Origin: Tersicoccus mangrovi
Lineage (GTDB): Bacteria; Actinomycetota; Actinomycetes; Actinomycetales; Micrococcaceae
Reading direction: 5' to 3'
Assembly: GCF_036881825.1 (NCBI RefSeq)
Contig: NZ_JBAJMW010000008.1
Span: 1 to 64,000 of the forward strand
Length of the DNA stretch: 64,000 nt
How positions within the stretch are numbered: the first letter of the stretch is position 1; each line of letters starts with the position of its first letter. Of the stretch, positions 40,296 through 49,183 are shown piece by piece. Position numbers and translations under genes: made by a program. A model generated the notes under the pieces. The model searched no databases. It saw only the letters and a list, made by a program, of their open reading frames with translations, and had not been told where the DNA came from.

Positions 40296-41411
40296 CTACT
40301 CGGCGGTGGTGCGCGCCGCGGCCCGCCAGCGGATGCCGGCGTCGATGAAGTCGTCGATCTCGCCGTCGAGCACGGCGGCGGTGTTGCCGACCTCGTGCTC
40401 GGTGCGCAGGTCCTTGACCATCTGGTACGGGTTGAGCACGTAGGAGCGCATCTGGTCGCCCCACGAGGCCTTGACGTCGCCGGCGAGCGCCTTCTTCTCG
40501 GCGTCCTCCTGCTCCTTCTTCAGCAGCAGCAGGCGGGACTGCATGACGCGCAGCGCGGCGGCGCGGTTCTGGATCTGGGACTTCTCGTTCTGCATCGAGA
40601 CGACGGTGCCCGTGGGCAGGTGGGTCATGCGCACCGCGGAGTCGGTCGTGTTGACGGACTGACCGCCGGGGCCCGAGGAGCGGAACACGTCGATCTTCAG
40701 GTCGGACTCGGGGATCTCGATGCTGTCGGTCTGCTCGATCAGCGGGATCACCTCGACCGCGGCGAAGGAGGTCTGGCGGCGGCCCTGGTTGTCGAACGGG
40801 CTGATCCGCACGAGGCGGTGGGTGCCGGCCTCGACGGACAGGGTGCCGAACGCGTAGGGGGATTTGACCTCGAACGTCGCCGACTTCAGGCCGGCCTCCT
40901 CCGCGTAGGAGGTGTCCAGGACCGACGTCGGGTAGCCGTGCCGCTCGGCCCAGCGCAGGTACATGCGCATGAGCATCTCGGCGAAGTCCGCGGCGTCGAC
41001 GCCCCCGGCGCCGGAGCGGATGGTGACGACCGCTTCCCGCTCGTCGTACTCGCCCGAGAGCAGGGTCACGACCTCGAGATCGCTCAGCGACTTCTTGATC
41101 GAGGTGAGCTCCCGCTCGGCCTCGGCGCGGGTGTCCTCGTCGTCCTCCTCGCCGGCCAGCTCGACCAGCACCTCGAGGTCGTCGATGCGAGAGCCGAGCC
41201 TCTCGACCCGCTCCAGGTCGGACTGCCGGTGCGAGAGCTTGCTGGTGACCTGCTGGGCGGACTCGGGGTCGTCCCAGAGGTCCGGGGCGCCGGCCTGCTC
41301 GCTCAGCTCGGCGATCTCGGCGCGCACCTTCTCGACATCGACGACGTTCTCGATGCTGGCGAAGGTGGACCGGAGCTGGGCGATCTCAGCGGGAAAATCA
41401 GTGGCTGCCAT
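40296..41411 (-). CDS. prfB: Peptide chain release factor 2 (RF2)
   Basis: A 371-residue class I release factor recognising UGA and UAA. The anticodon-like SPF tripeptide is in VRISPFDNQGR near 202, and the catalytic GGQ in SSGPGGQSVNTTDSA near 247. It is read as one open frame; the in-frame UGA and slippery site used by many bacteria for frameshift control are absent. The ATG at 41411 lies 9 nt after a -10 TAGGCT, giving little or no leader. It lies upstream of ftsE in the usual actinobacterial neighbourhood, here with one extra gene between. Confidence 0.96.
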   Translation of the reverse strand: MAATDFPAEIAQLRSTFASIENVVDVEKVRAEIAELSEQAGAPDLWDDPESAQQVTSKLSHRQSDLERVERLGSRIDDLEVLVELAGEEDDEDTRAEAERELTSIKKSLSDLEVVTLLSGEYDEREAVVTIRSGAGGVDAADFAEMLMRMYLRWAERHGYPTSVLDTSYAEEAGLKSATFEVKSPYAFGTLSVEAGTHRLVRISPFDNQGRRQTSFAAVEVIPLIEQTDSIEIPESDLKIDVFRSSGPGGQSVNTTDSAVRMTHLPTGTVVSMQNEKSQIQNRAAALRVMQSRLLLLKKEQEDAEKKALAGDVKASWGDQMRSYVLNPYQMVKDLRTEHEVGNTAAVLDGEIDDFIDAGIRWRAAARTTAE

Positions 41412-41420
41412 GGTGCCACC

Positions 41421-41426
41421 AGCCTA
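41421..41426 (-). promoter_or_regulatory. -10 element of prfB
   Basis: TAGGCT on the minus strand ends 9 nt before the ATG, implying a leader of two or three bases. Confidence 0.45.
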
Positions 41427-41461
41427 CGGCACCCCGCCGCACCGCCCGTGCCCCGGGCGGA

Positions 41462-42949
41462 TCAGGCCCGGGGTGGACGACGGCGACCCCAGTCCCGGGG
41501 ACGGCGCGCCTGCAGTCCGTAGACGACGTCGGTGAGCCGGCGATACGGCGGGTAGGCGACCTTGAGGGTGTCGGGCCGGGTCGGCTTGGCCAGGATCGCC
41601 CGGTCGTGGGAGAAGGTCGCGAGGGACCAGCGGCCGTGGTAGTTGCCGTACCCGCTGCCGCCCACCCCGCCGAACGGCAGGCCCGGCACGGTCTGGTGCA
41701 CCACGGTGACGTTGATGCCGAGCGCGCCGGAGCTCGTCTCGCGCGTGAACCGTCGCCGGACGTCGGCCGAGCGGGTGAAGAGGTAGAGGGCCAGCGGCTT
41801 CTCCCCCGCCCGGATGCGGGCGATCGCGTCCGTGACCGGGTCGGCGGGGTCGACGGTGACGACGGGCAGCAGCGGCCCGAAGATCTCCTCCGTCATGGCC
41901 GGCGTGGCGGCCGCACCGGTGAGCACGACGGGCGGCACGTAGCGGGGGTCCGCGTCCGGCGCTGGGCCGAGGCCGGCCATCGCCCGGAGCCGGCGGGCCG
42001 CATCGACGGTGACGGCCCGGCCGTAGTCGGGGCTGCGCCGCGGGTCCGCGCCGTACATCCGGGTGATCGCCGCCTCCAACCGCGGCACGAGGCGCTCGGC
42101 GACGGCGGGCGTGCACAGGACGTGGTCCGGCGCCACGCAGGTCTGGCCGACGTTCATCAGCTTGCCCCACACGATCCGGTCCGCGGCGACGTCCAGGTCC
42201 GCGGTCTCGTCGACCCAGACCGGCGACTTCCCGCCGAGCTCGAGCACGGTCGGGGTGAGGTGCCGGGCGGCGGCCTCAGCGACGATGCGGCCCACGCGGG
42301 CGCCGCCGGTGTAGACGACGAGGTCGAACCGGCGTTGCAGCAGTGCGGTGGTCTCGGCGGCGCCGCCCTCGACCACCACGACGGCGTCGTCGCCGACGTA
42401 GCGGCGCAGCAGCCGGGCCAACGTCGCGCTCGTCGCGGGCGCGAGCTCGCTCGGCTTGAGCACGACCGTGTTGCCGGCGCCGAGCGCGCCCACGATCGGG
42501 GCGAGCGCGAGGTTGAGCGGGTAATTCCAGGGCGCGATGACGAGCGCGAGCCCGTAGGGCTGGCGCCGGACCCAGGCGGTCGCGGGTGCGAGCACGAGCG
42601 GGACGGACACGGGCCGGGGCCGGGCGGACCGGCGGACCCGGCGCAGCACGTCGTCCAGGTCGCCGATGACGACGCCGATCTCGCTGATCGCCGACTCGCG
42701 CCGGGGCTTGCCGAGGTCCGCGGCCAGGGCGTCCGCGAGTTCGTCGCCGGCGTCGACGAGCATCCGCCGCAGCCGGCGCAGGGCGGCCAGGCGCCACGGC
42801 ACGTCGGTGGCACCGGAGTCCACGACCCCGCGGAGTCGCTCGAGATGGACGTCCAGGCCGGCGGGCAAGGCGACGGAGTCGTCACCGGGATTGCCGGTCG
42901 CCGCAGTGTCAATGTCGGGGCCGGTGGCGGTGTCGTGCGAGGTCGTCAT
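41462..42949 (-). CDS. Aldehyde dehydrogenase family protein
   Basis: A 495-residue NAD(P)-dependent aldehyde dehydrogenase of the class 3 type. The catalytic Glu is in VLELGGKSPVWV near 240 and the catalytic Cys in NVGQTCVAPDHVL near 276; PWNYPLNLALAP near 141 is the Rossmann entry. It is the last gene of a six-gene operon, overlapping the flavin oxidase stop by ATGA. It may oxidise an aldehyde formed by the upstream enzymes. The substrate cannot be deduced. Confidence 0.92.
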   Translation of the reverse strand: MTTSHDTATGPDIDTAATGNPGDDSVALPAGLDVHLERLRGVVDSGATDVPWRLAALRRLRRMLVDAGDELADALAADLGKPRRESAISEIGVVIGDLDDVLRRVRRSARPRPVSVPLVLAPATAWVRRQPYGLALVIAPWNYPLNLALAPIVGALGAGNTVVLKPSELAPATSATLARLLRRYVGDDAVVVVEGGAAETTALLQRRFDLVVYTGGARVGRIVAEAAARHLTPTVLELGGKSPVWVDETADLDVAADRIVWGKLMNVGQTCVAPDHVLCTPAVAERLVPRLEAAITRMYGADPRRSPDYGRAVTVDAARRLRAMAGLGPAPDADPRYVPPVVLTGAAATPAMTEEIFGPLLPVVTVDPADPVTDAIARIRAGEKPLALYLFTRSADVRRRFTRETSSGALGINVTVVHQTVPGLPFGGVGGSGYGNYHGRWSLATFSHDRAILAKPTRPDTLKVAYPPYRRLTDVVYGLQARRPRDWGRRRPPRA

Positions 42950-44283
42950 GAGCCGAGCACCCTTCGCAGGTAGGGGTTGGTGAGACGCCGGGCGGGGTCG
43001 AGCCGGTCGCGGACGGCGAGGAACTCCTCGAATCGAGGGTAGAGCGCCGCGAGGTCGTCGGCATCCAACCGGTGGAGTTTGCCCCAGTGCGGGCGTCCGT
43101 CGTGGTCCGCGAAGATCCGCTCGGCGGCGGCGAAATACGCCGTGTGGTCCCGGCGCAGGTGACGGTGCACGGCGATGTAGCCGATGTCCCGCCCGTGGCC
43201 CGGGGAGAGGGCGACGTCGTCAGCGGCGGCCACGCGCACCTCGACGGGGAACTCGACGGGCTCGGGCCACCCGTCCGCGAGGCGCCGGATCCGGCCGAAG
43301 GCCTCCTGCATCTGCTCGCGTGGCACGGCGTACTCCATCTCCCGGAAGCGCACGCGCCGTGGAGCGGCGAAGACCCGCGGGGACGGTTCGGTGAAGGTGC
43401 CCCGGCCCATCGCGGCGGTGGCGACCCGGTTGATCACCGGCACCGTGCGCGGGAGGTGGCGGCTGACCGCGCAGAGGCCGCCGAAGACGGCGTTGGCCAG
43501 CAGCTCCTCCCCCACCCACCGGCCGATCCGGGAGCGGGGCGCCAGCGCTGAGTCGCCCGGCAGGCGGGTGTTCGTCTTCGTCACGACCCTGCCGGTGCCC
43601 GGGAACCAGTGGAACTCGGCGTGGTCCGCGCCGTCGAACCAGCCGTCCCAGTCGGTGTTCAGGGACGCGAGATCGCGCGTCGCCTCCTCGGCGCGCAGGC
43701 TGAAGGCCGGAACGCACTGCAGAGTCACCTCGGTCAGCACGCCGAGGGCGCCGAGGCCGAGCCGGACGAACGGCAGCAGCTCGGGTTGGGTGTCCTCGTC
43801 GACGGTCAGGACGCGGCCGTCCCCCGTCACGAGCGTCACGCCCACCACCTGGGTGGACAGGCCCCCGAATGCGGCGCCGGTGCCGTGGGTGCCGGTGGAG
43901 AGGGCGCCGGCGAGCGTCTGCCGGTCGATGTCGCCGAGGTTCTGCATGGCCAGCCGGTGGCCGGAGAGGAGGCCGGGGATCTCCCACAGGTGGGTGCCGG
44001 CTCCGAGGGTCACCCGCCGGCGCTCGCGGTCGACCGCGAGCAGGCCGGAGAACGCGCCGACGTCGAGTGCGACCTCCTCGGGGGCGCCGATGCCGCTGAA
44101 GGAGTGCCCGCTACCCAGCGGCCGGACGTGCTGGGCCGAACCGTCGGCCAGCAGGGACGCGAGCTCATCGGTGTCGTCCGGGCGCACGACGCGAATGCCT
44201 TCGACCGCCTCGGTGCGGCCCCAGTTGTGCCACCGCTGCACGGATCCGACGGCCCTCCCCCGGGCCCTCAGCGCGCGGGTCAC
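42946..44283 (-). CDS. FAD-dependent sugar/lactone oxidase, D-arabinono-1,4-lactone oxidase family
   Basis: A 445-residue VAO-fold flavoprotein. The flavin-binding PLGSGHSFSGIG near 38-49 contains the His that carries covalent FAD in relatives such as alditol oxidase, and the C-terminal ALO domain has RPHWGKLH. It probably oxidises a polyol, sugar or sugar lactone with oxygen. I use the GTG at 44283 because it overlaps the previous stop (GTGA) and gives the usual N terminus; the ORF remains open upstream but does not resemble the family. Confidence 0.87.
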   Translation of the reverse strand: MTRALRARGRAVGSVQRWHNWGRTEAVEGIRVVRPDDTDELASLLADGSAQHVRPLGSGHSFSGIGAPEEVALDVGAFSGLLAVDRERRRVTLGAGTHLWEIPGLLSGHRLAMQNLGDIDRQTLAGALSTGTHGTGAAFGGLSTQVVGVTLVTGDGRVLTVDEDTQPELLPFVRLGLGALGVLTEVTLQCVPAFSLRAEEATRDLASLNTDWDGWFDGADHAEFHWFPGTGRVVTKTNTRLPGDSALAPRSRIGRWVGEELLANAVFGGLCAVSRHLPRTVPVINRVATAAMGRGTFTEPSPRVFAAPRRVRFREMEYAVPREQMQEAFGRIRRLADGWPEPVEFPVEVRVAAADDVALSPGHGRDIGYIAVHRHLRRDHTAYFAAAERIFADHDGRPHWGKLHRLDADDLAALYPRFEEFLAVRDRLDPARRLTNPYLRRVLGS

Positions 44284-45629
44284 AGGAAGGCCATCCCGTC
44301 GCCGCGGTACGTCGGCCAGGCGTCGCGGACCCGGCCGCCGTCGACGACGAGGTATTCGTTGACGTGCTCGGCGAGTTCGCCGCCCTTGGCGTGCCGCAGC
44401 CACACGCGGTCGCCGGGCGTCAGGGACGCTCCGGCCGGGACCCGCAACGGGGTCTGCACCTCGCCGGCGCCCTCGAGCGGCTCGAACCGGGCGCCGGCGG
44501 GCCACACGACGGTGGGCTGCCGGTCGTCGGCGGGCGGACCGGAGGCGATCCATCCGCCGCCGAGCAGGGTGGCACGGCCGGCCGACGGGTTGCGCACGAC
44601 GTCGAGGGCGAACGCGGTGGCGGGTGCGGGCGTGAAGGCCGCGTAGGCGTCGAACAGGCGCGGTCCGGTCAGCGCGGAGCCGACCGTTACCTCGGTCACG
44701 GACGGGTCGGCGGCCGTCGACTCGACCGAGCCGCTGCCGCCGCCGTTGACGAACCGCAGCGGCGCGACCGCGCGGACGAGGTCCACGGCGCGCGCCCGCC
44801 GGTCGGCTACGTCATGCCGGGACGTGGTCTGCAGGCGGCGAACGACGAGGCCACGCGCCCGGTTGGCGGGCCGGTCCGGGACGCCGGCGATCTGCGCCTC
44901 GTAGCCGAGCAGCCCCGTGACGGTGAACCCGGCACGGCGCGTGACGGCCTCGGCGAGCGCACGCACCTGCTCGGGCGTCCGCAGCGGTGATCGCCACACG
45001 CCCACGCGCGGCAGCGGGCCGGGCAGGTCGAGGGAGAGGTCCAGGTCGAGGCAGACAGCGAGGTCCGGCCGGCGTCCCGCGGGGCGGACCGCGTCGATGA
45101 GGTCGAGCTGGGCGACGTCGTCGATCATCACGGTGATCGCCGCGGCGGCGGCCTCGTCCGCGCACAACCGCGCGATCGCCTCCGCGTCCGCGGTCGGGTA
45201 GCCGACGACGACGTCGTCGACGCCGTGCGCATGCAGGTGCAGCGCCTCGGCGAGCGTGTACCCGAAGACCCCGGCATACCCGTTCAGGGCGAGCACGGCG
45301 TCGAGCAGGCCGCGCGTGCGGACCGACTTGCTGCCCACCCGGATGGTCGGCACGGCCGCATCACGCCGATCGCCCGGCGCTCCCGGACCCGGTGACTCCG
45401 AGTGTGCCCGCGCCCTTGCGCCGGCGAGGACCCGGCGGCGCACGTCGTGCGCGTTGTGGGCGAGCGCCGCGGCGCTGACGACGGCGAGCGGGGCCGGCCG
45501 GTCCGCCGTCGCCGCGGTCAGGGCCGGCCAGAACGCCGCCGGGTCGGTCCAGGGTCGCCGCGCAGCCTCGGCGAGCAGACCGGGGTCGGCCAGATCCAGC
45601 AGGGCGCCGGTCCCCCGGCGGGCGCTCAT
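44280..45629 (-). CDS. PLP-dependent amino acid deaminase/aldolase, alanine racemase N-terminal fold
   Basis: A 449-residue fold-type III PLP enzyme of the group annotated as amino acid deaminase/aldolase and related to D-threonine aldolase. The PLP lysine is in IRVGSKSVRTRG near 101, and the phosphate-binding FVNGGGSGS is near 290. The C-terminal domain ends with a metal-binding-like region (WLRHAKGGELAEHVNEY). A role with D-amino or hydroxyamino acids is likely but unproved. Overlaps its neighbours at both ends (ATGA, GTGA). Confidence 0.8.
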   Translation of the reverse strand: MSARRGTGALLDLADPGLLAEAARRPWTDPAAFWPALTAATADRPAPLAVVSAAALAHNAHDVRRRVLAGARARAHSESPGPGAPGDRRDAAVPTIRVGSKSVRTRGLLDAVLALNGYAGVFGYTLAEALHLHAHGVDDVVVGYPTADAEAIARLCADEAAAAAITVMIDDVAQLDLIDAVRPAGRRPDLAVCLDLDLSLDLPGPLPRVGVWRSPLRTPEQVRALAEAVTRRAGFTVTGLLGYEAQIAGVPDRPANRARGLVVRRLQTTSRHDVADRRARAVDLVRAVAPLRFVNGGGSGSVESTAADPSVTEVTVGSALTGPRLFDAYAAFTPAPATAFALDVVRNPSAGRATLLGGGWIASGPPADDRQPTVVWPAGARFEPLEGAGEVQTPLRVPAGASLTPGDRVWLRHAKGGELAEHVNEYLVVDGGRVRDAWPTYRGDGMAFL

Positions 45630-46246
45630 GCCGGGCGCCCGTCGCCGTCACCGGCGCCGAGCAGGGCCGCGAGCGTGTCCGTGCCCGCGGCGATCAGGTC
45701 CTCGGCCACCTCGGCGTCGTCGGTCGCGAGCCACGACAGCACCAGGCCGTCGGTGATCATGACGATGGTGCGGGCGACCCGGCGCACCGGCACCGTCCAC
45801 GGGGTGCCCAGCTGCTTCGCGAAGGCTTCCGCGATCCCCGTCGCCGCCGCGTAGAACTGCCCGTACAGCTCGGCCGGAAGGGGGCTGAGGCTCGGGTCGC
45901 GCACGGCGGTCAGGGTGAGCTCGAGCAGCCCGAGCTCGCGGTTGCGGTGGGCCTGCACGTCGGCAAGGTAGGCCCGCAGGTGCGCCTCGATGAGGGCGCG
46001 CGGGGGCACCTCGGGCGGCGCCTCCAGGTCCGCGACCGAGCGGGCGGACGCGTCGATCAGGTGCTCGATGGTCGCCTGCAGCAGGGCCAGGCGCGACGCG
46101 AACGCGTAGTGGACCGAGGCCAGCGACGTCCCCGCGCGGGCGGCGATGGCCCGCAGCGACGCCCCGGCCACCCCCTCGTCGCAGATCACGTCGATCGCGG
46201 CCGCGATCAGCTGCTCCCGGCGTTCCTCGACCGGCACGCGGGTCAT
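45626..46246 (-). CDS. TetR family regulator
   Basis: A 206-residue TetR-family repressor. The N-terminal helix-turn-helix region is EQLIAAAIDVICDEGVAGASLRAIAARAGTSLASVHYAFASRLALL (roughly 11-57), and the C-terminal domain is all-helical and hydrophobic. It lies inside the six-gene operon, so it is expressed with the enzymes and exporter it probably controls. Its effector is unknown; the operator may be in the region upstream of the GH1 gene. Confidence 0.9.
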   Translation of the reverse strand: MTRVPVEERREQLIAAAIDVICDEGVAGASLRAIAARAGTSLASVHYAFASRLALLQATIEHLIDASARSVADLEAPPEVPPRALIEAHLRAYLADVQAHRNRELGLLELTLTAVRDPSLSPLPAELYGQFYAAATGIAEAFAKQLGTPWTVPVRRVARTIVMITDGLVLSWLATDDAEVAEDLIAAGTDTLAALLGAGDGDGRPA

Positions 46247-47667
46247 CAGCGCACCCCCCGCAGCCGGCCGACGACGAGCATGGCCGCGACGGAGAGCAGG
46301 CCGGTCACGACGAACAGGGCGGTGAAGCCTCCCGTGGCGGCGACGACGAGCGCGCCGATCACCGGGGCGACGGTCTGCGGGCCGTTCTGCGCGATCTGCA
46401 CGAGGCTCATGTCCCGGGCGACCGTCTGCCGGTCCGGCAGCACGTCGACGACGAGGGCGAGGTTCACCGAGCTGAAGCCGCCGTAGGAGAGGCCGAGCAG
46501 GGCCGCGGCGACGGTGAGTCCCCCGACGGACGGCACCAGGACGATGAGCACCGCCGCGATCAGCTGCAGACCCGCGGTCGCGGCCACGAGCGGGCGACGC
46601 CGGCCCCAGCGGTCGGAGATCCAGCCGCCGACGAAGGAGGCGAGGACGACGAAGACGGTGTAGACGGCGATGACGGCGAGCAGCTGATCGTTCGCACCGG
46701 TCTCCTCGATGCCCAGGCCGTCGACGAGGAAGAACAGCAGCAGGCCGGTGGCCAGGGCGTTGCCGGTGTTCACGAGCGCGGTCCAGCCGAGCACCAGACG
46801 CAGCGGACGTTGCTCCCGCAGCCGGGCGGCGATGTCCCGCGCACCTGTCACGGCGGCGCGAGTGGCACGGGTGGCACGGGACAGCGTTCCCGTGTGGGTC
46901 GCCGGGTCGGCCGTCACGACGTCGCCGCCGGTCGGCGCGGGCCCATCCGTCTCGTCGGCGGTGTCGGTGACCGTGACGGCCTCGTCGACCCCGTCGGCCG
47001 GCGGGTCCGGCAGGAGCAGCGCGCCGGCGAGGCCCACGACGAGCAGCAGCGCCGCGAGCAGCCAGTACCCTCCCTGCACGGTCAGGACCAACAGCACGCA
47101 CAGCGCGACGCCGAGGATCAGCCCGACCGCCTGGGTCGCCCCGATGACGCCGGAGGCCACGCCCCGTCGCGCGGCCGGGACCTGGTCGGCGACGACCGCG
47201 GTCGCCGCGGTCGACGCCGCGACGATCCCGAGCGAGACCGCGAGCCAGCCCAGGAGCACGCCCGGCGTGGTCGTCTGCAGGCCGAGTGCGACCATGCCGA
47301 CGCTGGCCAGGACCACGCCGCCGACGAGGAACGGCCGCCGGCGGCGCCCCGAGCGCCGGTCCGAGAGGCGTCCGATGACCGGGGCGGAGACGAGGGCCAG
47401 CAGGCCGACCGCGGAGAAGATGAGGCCGAACGCGATGACGCCGCCGGTCCAGCCGCTGCCCCCGGCGTCGGCGGAACCGGTGCGGACCTGCTGGGGCAGC
47501 AGCAGCTGCGTCGGGGTCAGCTGGGCCATCCAGACGACGAGCCACAGGGCGCCGAACGAGAGGAACCAGCGCGCACCGATGCCGGGGGTGCGGTGGCCCG
47601 GCTCCGGGACCGCGTCCCCCCGGAGCGCGGTCCCGGCCGCCGTCGAGTCGGCTTCCCCGGCCGTCAC
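46246..47667 (-). CDS. MFS transporter with a long central loop
   Basis: A 473-residue major facilitator with two six-helix halves. The central cytoplasmic loop is long and polar (Asp/Thr/Ala-rich, about 215-270). The motif GRLSDRRSGRRRRPFLVGG near 76-94 is the family's loop 2-3 signature, which is repeated as GGWISDRWGRRRPLV in the second half, a pattern common in sugar/cation symporter-like members. Substrate may be a glycoside or sugar, given the GH1 gene immediately upstream. GTG start overlaps the GH1 stop; its stop overlaps the TetR start by one base. Confidence 0.87.
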   Translation of the reverse strand: MTAGEADSTAAGTALRGDAVPEPGHRTPGIGARWFLSFGALWLVVWMAQLTPTQLLLPQQVRTGSADAGGSGWTGGVIAFGLIFSAVGLLALVSAPVIGRLSDRRSGRRRRPFLVGGVVLASVGMVALGLQTTTPGVLLGWLAVSLGIVAASTAATAVVADQVPAARRGVASGVIGATQAVGLILGVALCVLLVLTVQGGYWLLAALLLVVGLAGALLLPDPPADGVDEAVTVTDTADETDGPAPTGGDVVTADPATHTGTLSRATRATRAAVTGARDIAARLREQRPLRLVLGWTALVNTGNALATGLLLFFLVDGLGIEETGANDQLLAVIAVYTVFVVLASFVGGWISDRWGRRRPLVAATAGLQLIAAVLIVLVPSVGGLTVAAALLGLSYGGFSSVNLALVVDVLPDRQTVARDMSLVQIAQNGPQTVAPVIGALVVAATGGFTALFVVTGLLSVAAMLVVGRLRGVR

Positions 47668-48917
47668 GAGGCGACGAGCCGGTCGGCAGCGCCGGATCGC
47701 TCCGCCGTGCTGGATCGCTCCGCCGTGCCGTCGTGCACCCGCACGGAGTAGCCGAGGAGGTCGAGCCCCTCCCGCCGGGCCGCCGCGACGGCGCGCAGGT
47801 GGCCGGCGAGCACGTCGATGCGGTCGAGGTCCTCGCGGGTCATAGTCGGCTGTGCCGGGGAGGAGTGCGCCGGGTAGGTCGCGGCGTTCTCGGTGATGAG
47901 CAGGGGCGGCAGGGCGCCGGCGTGCCGCAGGCGCAGGTCGATCAGGACCGCGCGCAGGTCGTCGGGCCGGGTCATCCAGCCGGTCCCGGCTGCCTGGTCC
48001 GAGCCGTCGGGGCTCGTCGGTCCGGGTCGGTGGCAGAAGGGCAGGGCAGCGTCCGCGCCGGCCCCGGTGGTGGCGCCGATGCGCAGCGGTGCGGAGAGGT
48101 TCACCCCGTAGAAGTCGCACGAGCCGGCGATCAGCGCTCGGTGCTCATCGGGGATGTCGATGCCGCCGCCGAGCACGGACAGTTGCGGGACGTCACCGGA
48201 GAACACCGGGTCGGTGTAGAGCCGGTTGTAGAGCACGTCGAAGACGCCGGCGGCGGCGATGTCCTCTGGCCGGTCCGAGGCGGGCTGCACCCGGGCATGG
48301 TCGTTGGCGAGGCCCACCTGGGCGTCGTACCGGGTGGCGCGGATCGCCCGCGCGGCGGTCGCGTGGGCGAGCAGTTGAGCGACGGCGGTGGGCGTCGCGG
48401 CGCGCAGGGCGCGCGCACCGGCGTCGGGGTCGCCTGCGGCGCCGCCCCGCAGCGTCGTCATGACCGGCTCGTTGAGGGTGATCCACGTGTCGACGCGGTC
48501 CCCGAGGCGGGCGGCGACGGCCTCGGCCCATGCGGTGAACCGCTCGACCACCTGAGGTCCGGTCCAGCCGCCGGCGGCCTCGAGACCCGGCGGCAGGTCG
48601 CCGTGGTGCAGCGTGGGGATGGGGCGGACTCCGGCGGCGAGCAGCCGGTCGACGAGCGCGTCCCAGTGGTCGAGGGCGGCGGGGTCGAGACTGCCGCCGA
48701 GGCCGCCGTCGGGCTGGACCTGCGGCCAGCTCAGGCAGAACCGGTAGTCGTCCAGCCCCAGGGCCGCCGCGAGCGCGGCGTCGTCGGAGGATTCCCCGAG
48801 GTGGCCCGACGGGACTGCTCCAGCGTCGAGCACCGCACCTTCCAACGCCGCACCGAACATCGACTCGTCGTCGGTCAGGTGCGGCGTGTGCTGGTCGGTG
48901 AGCTGGGGTCCTGGCAC
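47664..48917 (-). CDS. GH1 family glycosidase (short form)
   Basis: A 417-residue glycoside hydrolase family 1 protein, somewhat shorter than the usual 440-480. The acid/base motif ITLNEPVMT is near 146-154 and the nucleophile ITENAATY near 339-346, where most members have ITENG. A Trp- and His-rich entry (CLSWPQVQPDG, TLHHGDLP) is intact. It should cleave beta-glucosides or galactosides in the cytoplasm. I start at the GTG at 48917, with AGGAG upstream, giving an N terminus without a signal peptide. First gene of the operon. Confidence 0.83.
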   Translation of the reverse strand: MPGPQLTDQHTPHLTDDESMFGAALEGAVLDAGAVPSGHLGESSDDAALAAALGLDDYRFCLSWPQVQPDGGLGGSLDPAALDHWDALVDRLLAAGVRPIPTLHHGDLPPGLEAAGGWTGPQVVERFTAWAEAVAARLGDRVDTWITLNEPVMTTLRGGAAGDPDAGARALRAATPTAVAQLLAHATAARAIRATRYDAQVGLANDHARVQPASDRPEDIAAAGVFDVLYNRLYTDPVFSGDVPQLSVLGGGIDIPDEHRALIAGSCDFYGVNLSAPLRIGATTGAGADAALPFCHRPGPTSPDGSDQAAGTGWMTRPDDLRAVLIDLRLRHAGALPPLLITENAATYPAHSSPAQPTMTREDLDRIDVLAGHLRAVAAARREGLDLLGYSVRVHDGTAERSSTAERSGAADRLVAS

Positions 48918-49006
48918 GTCGGTGCTCCTGACTCGAGAGGATGCTCGGCCTGATCGAATCAGCCGGCCGTCGGATACGACCGGGACCCCCATCCTGAAGT
49001 GGGACA

Positions 49007-49035
49007 AGCGTCCAAGAAGTTCCGTCCCTTGTCAA
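49007..49035 (-). promoter_or_regulatory. Promoter of the GH1 operon
   Basis: On the minus strand a perfect -35 TTGACA (49035-49030) is followed by 17 bp and GACGCT (49012-49007), a weak -10. GACAAG/CTTGTC arms spanning this interval could form an operator for the operon's TetR regulator. The leader would be about 80-90 nt. Confidence 0.45.
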
Positions 49036-49143
49036 GGGCTGATCACGGACGCGTGTCGTGGCCGACGACCGTGGCCGGCCGATGGTGCCGTCGACGGTGT
49101 CCGGTGTCCGGCTGCGACCCAGACACCTCCCACGGCCCGCTGC

Positions 49144-49149
49144 TACGCT
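49144..49149 (+). promoter_or_regulatory. -10 element of the glgC-like gene
   Basis: TACGCT about 35 nt before the ATG, giving a leader of about 28 nt that contains GGAG. Confidence 0.4.
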
Positions 49150-49183
49150 CGGCGGATTCACCCCCCTCCCCGTCTGGAGTCCC

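Noticed and set aside
40296..41411. Programmed frameshift in prfB
   Set aside because: The gene is a single open frame without an early in-frame UGA.
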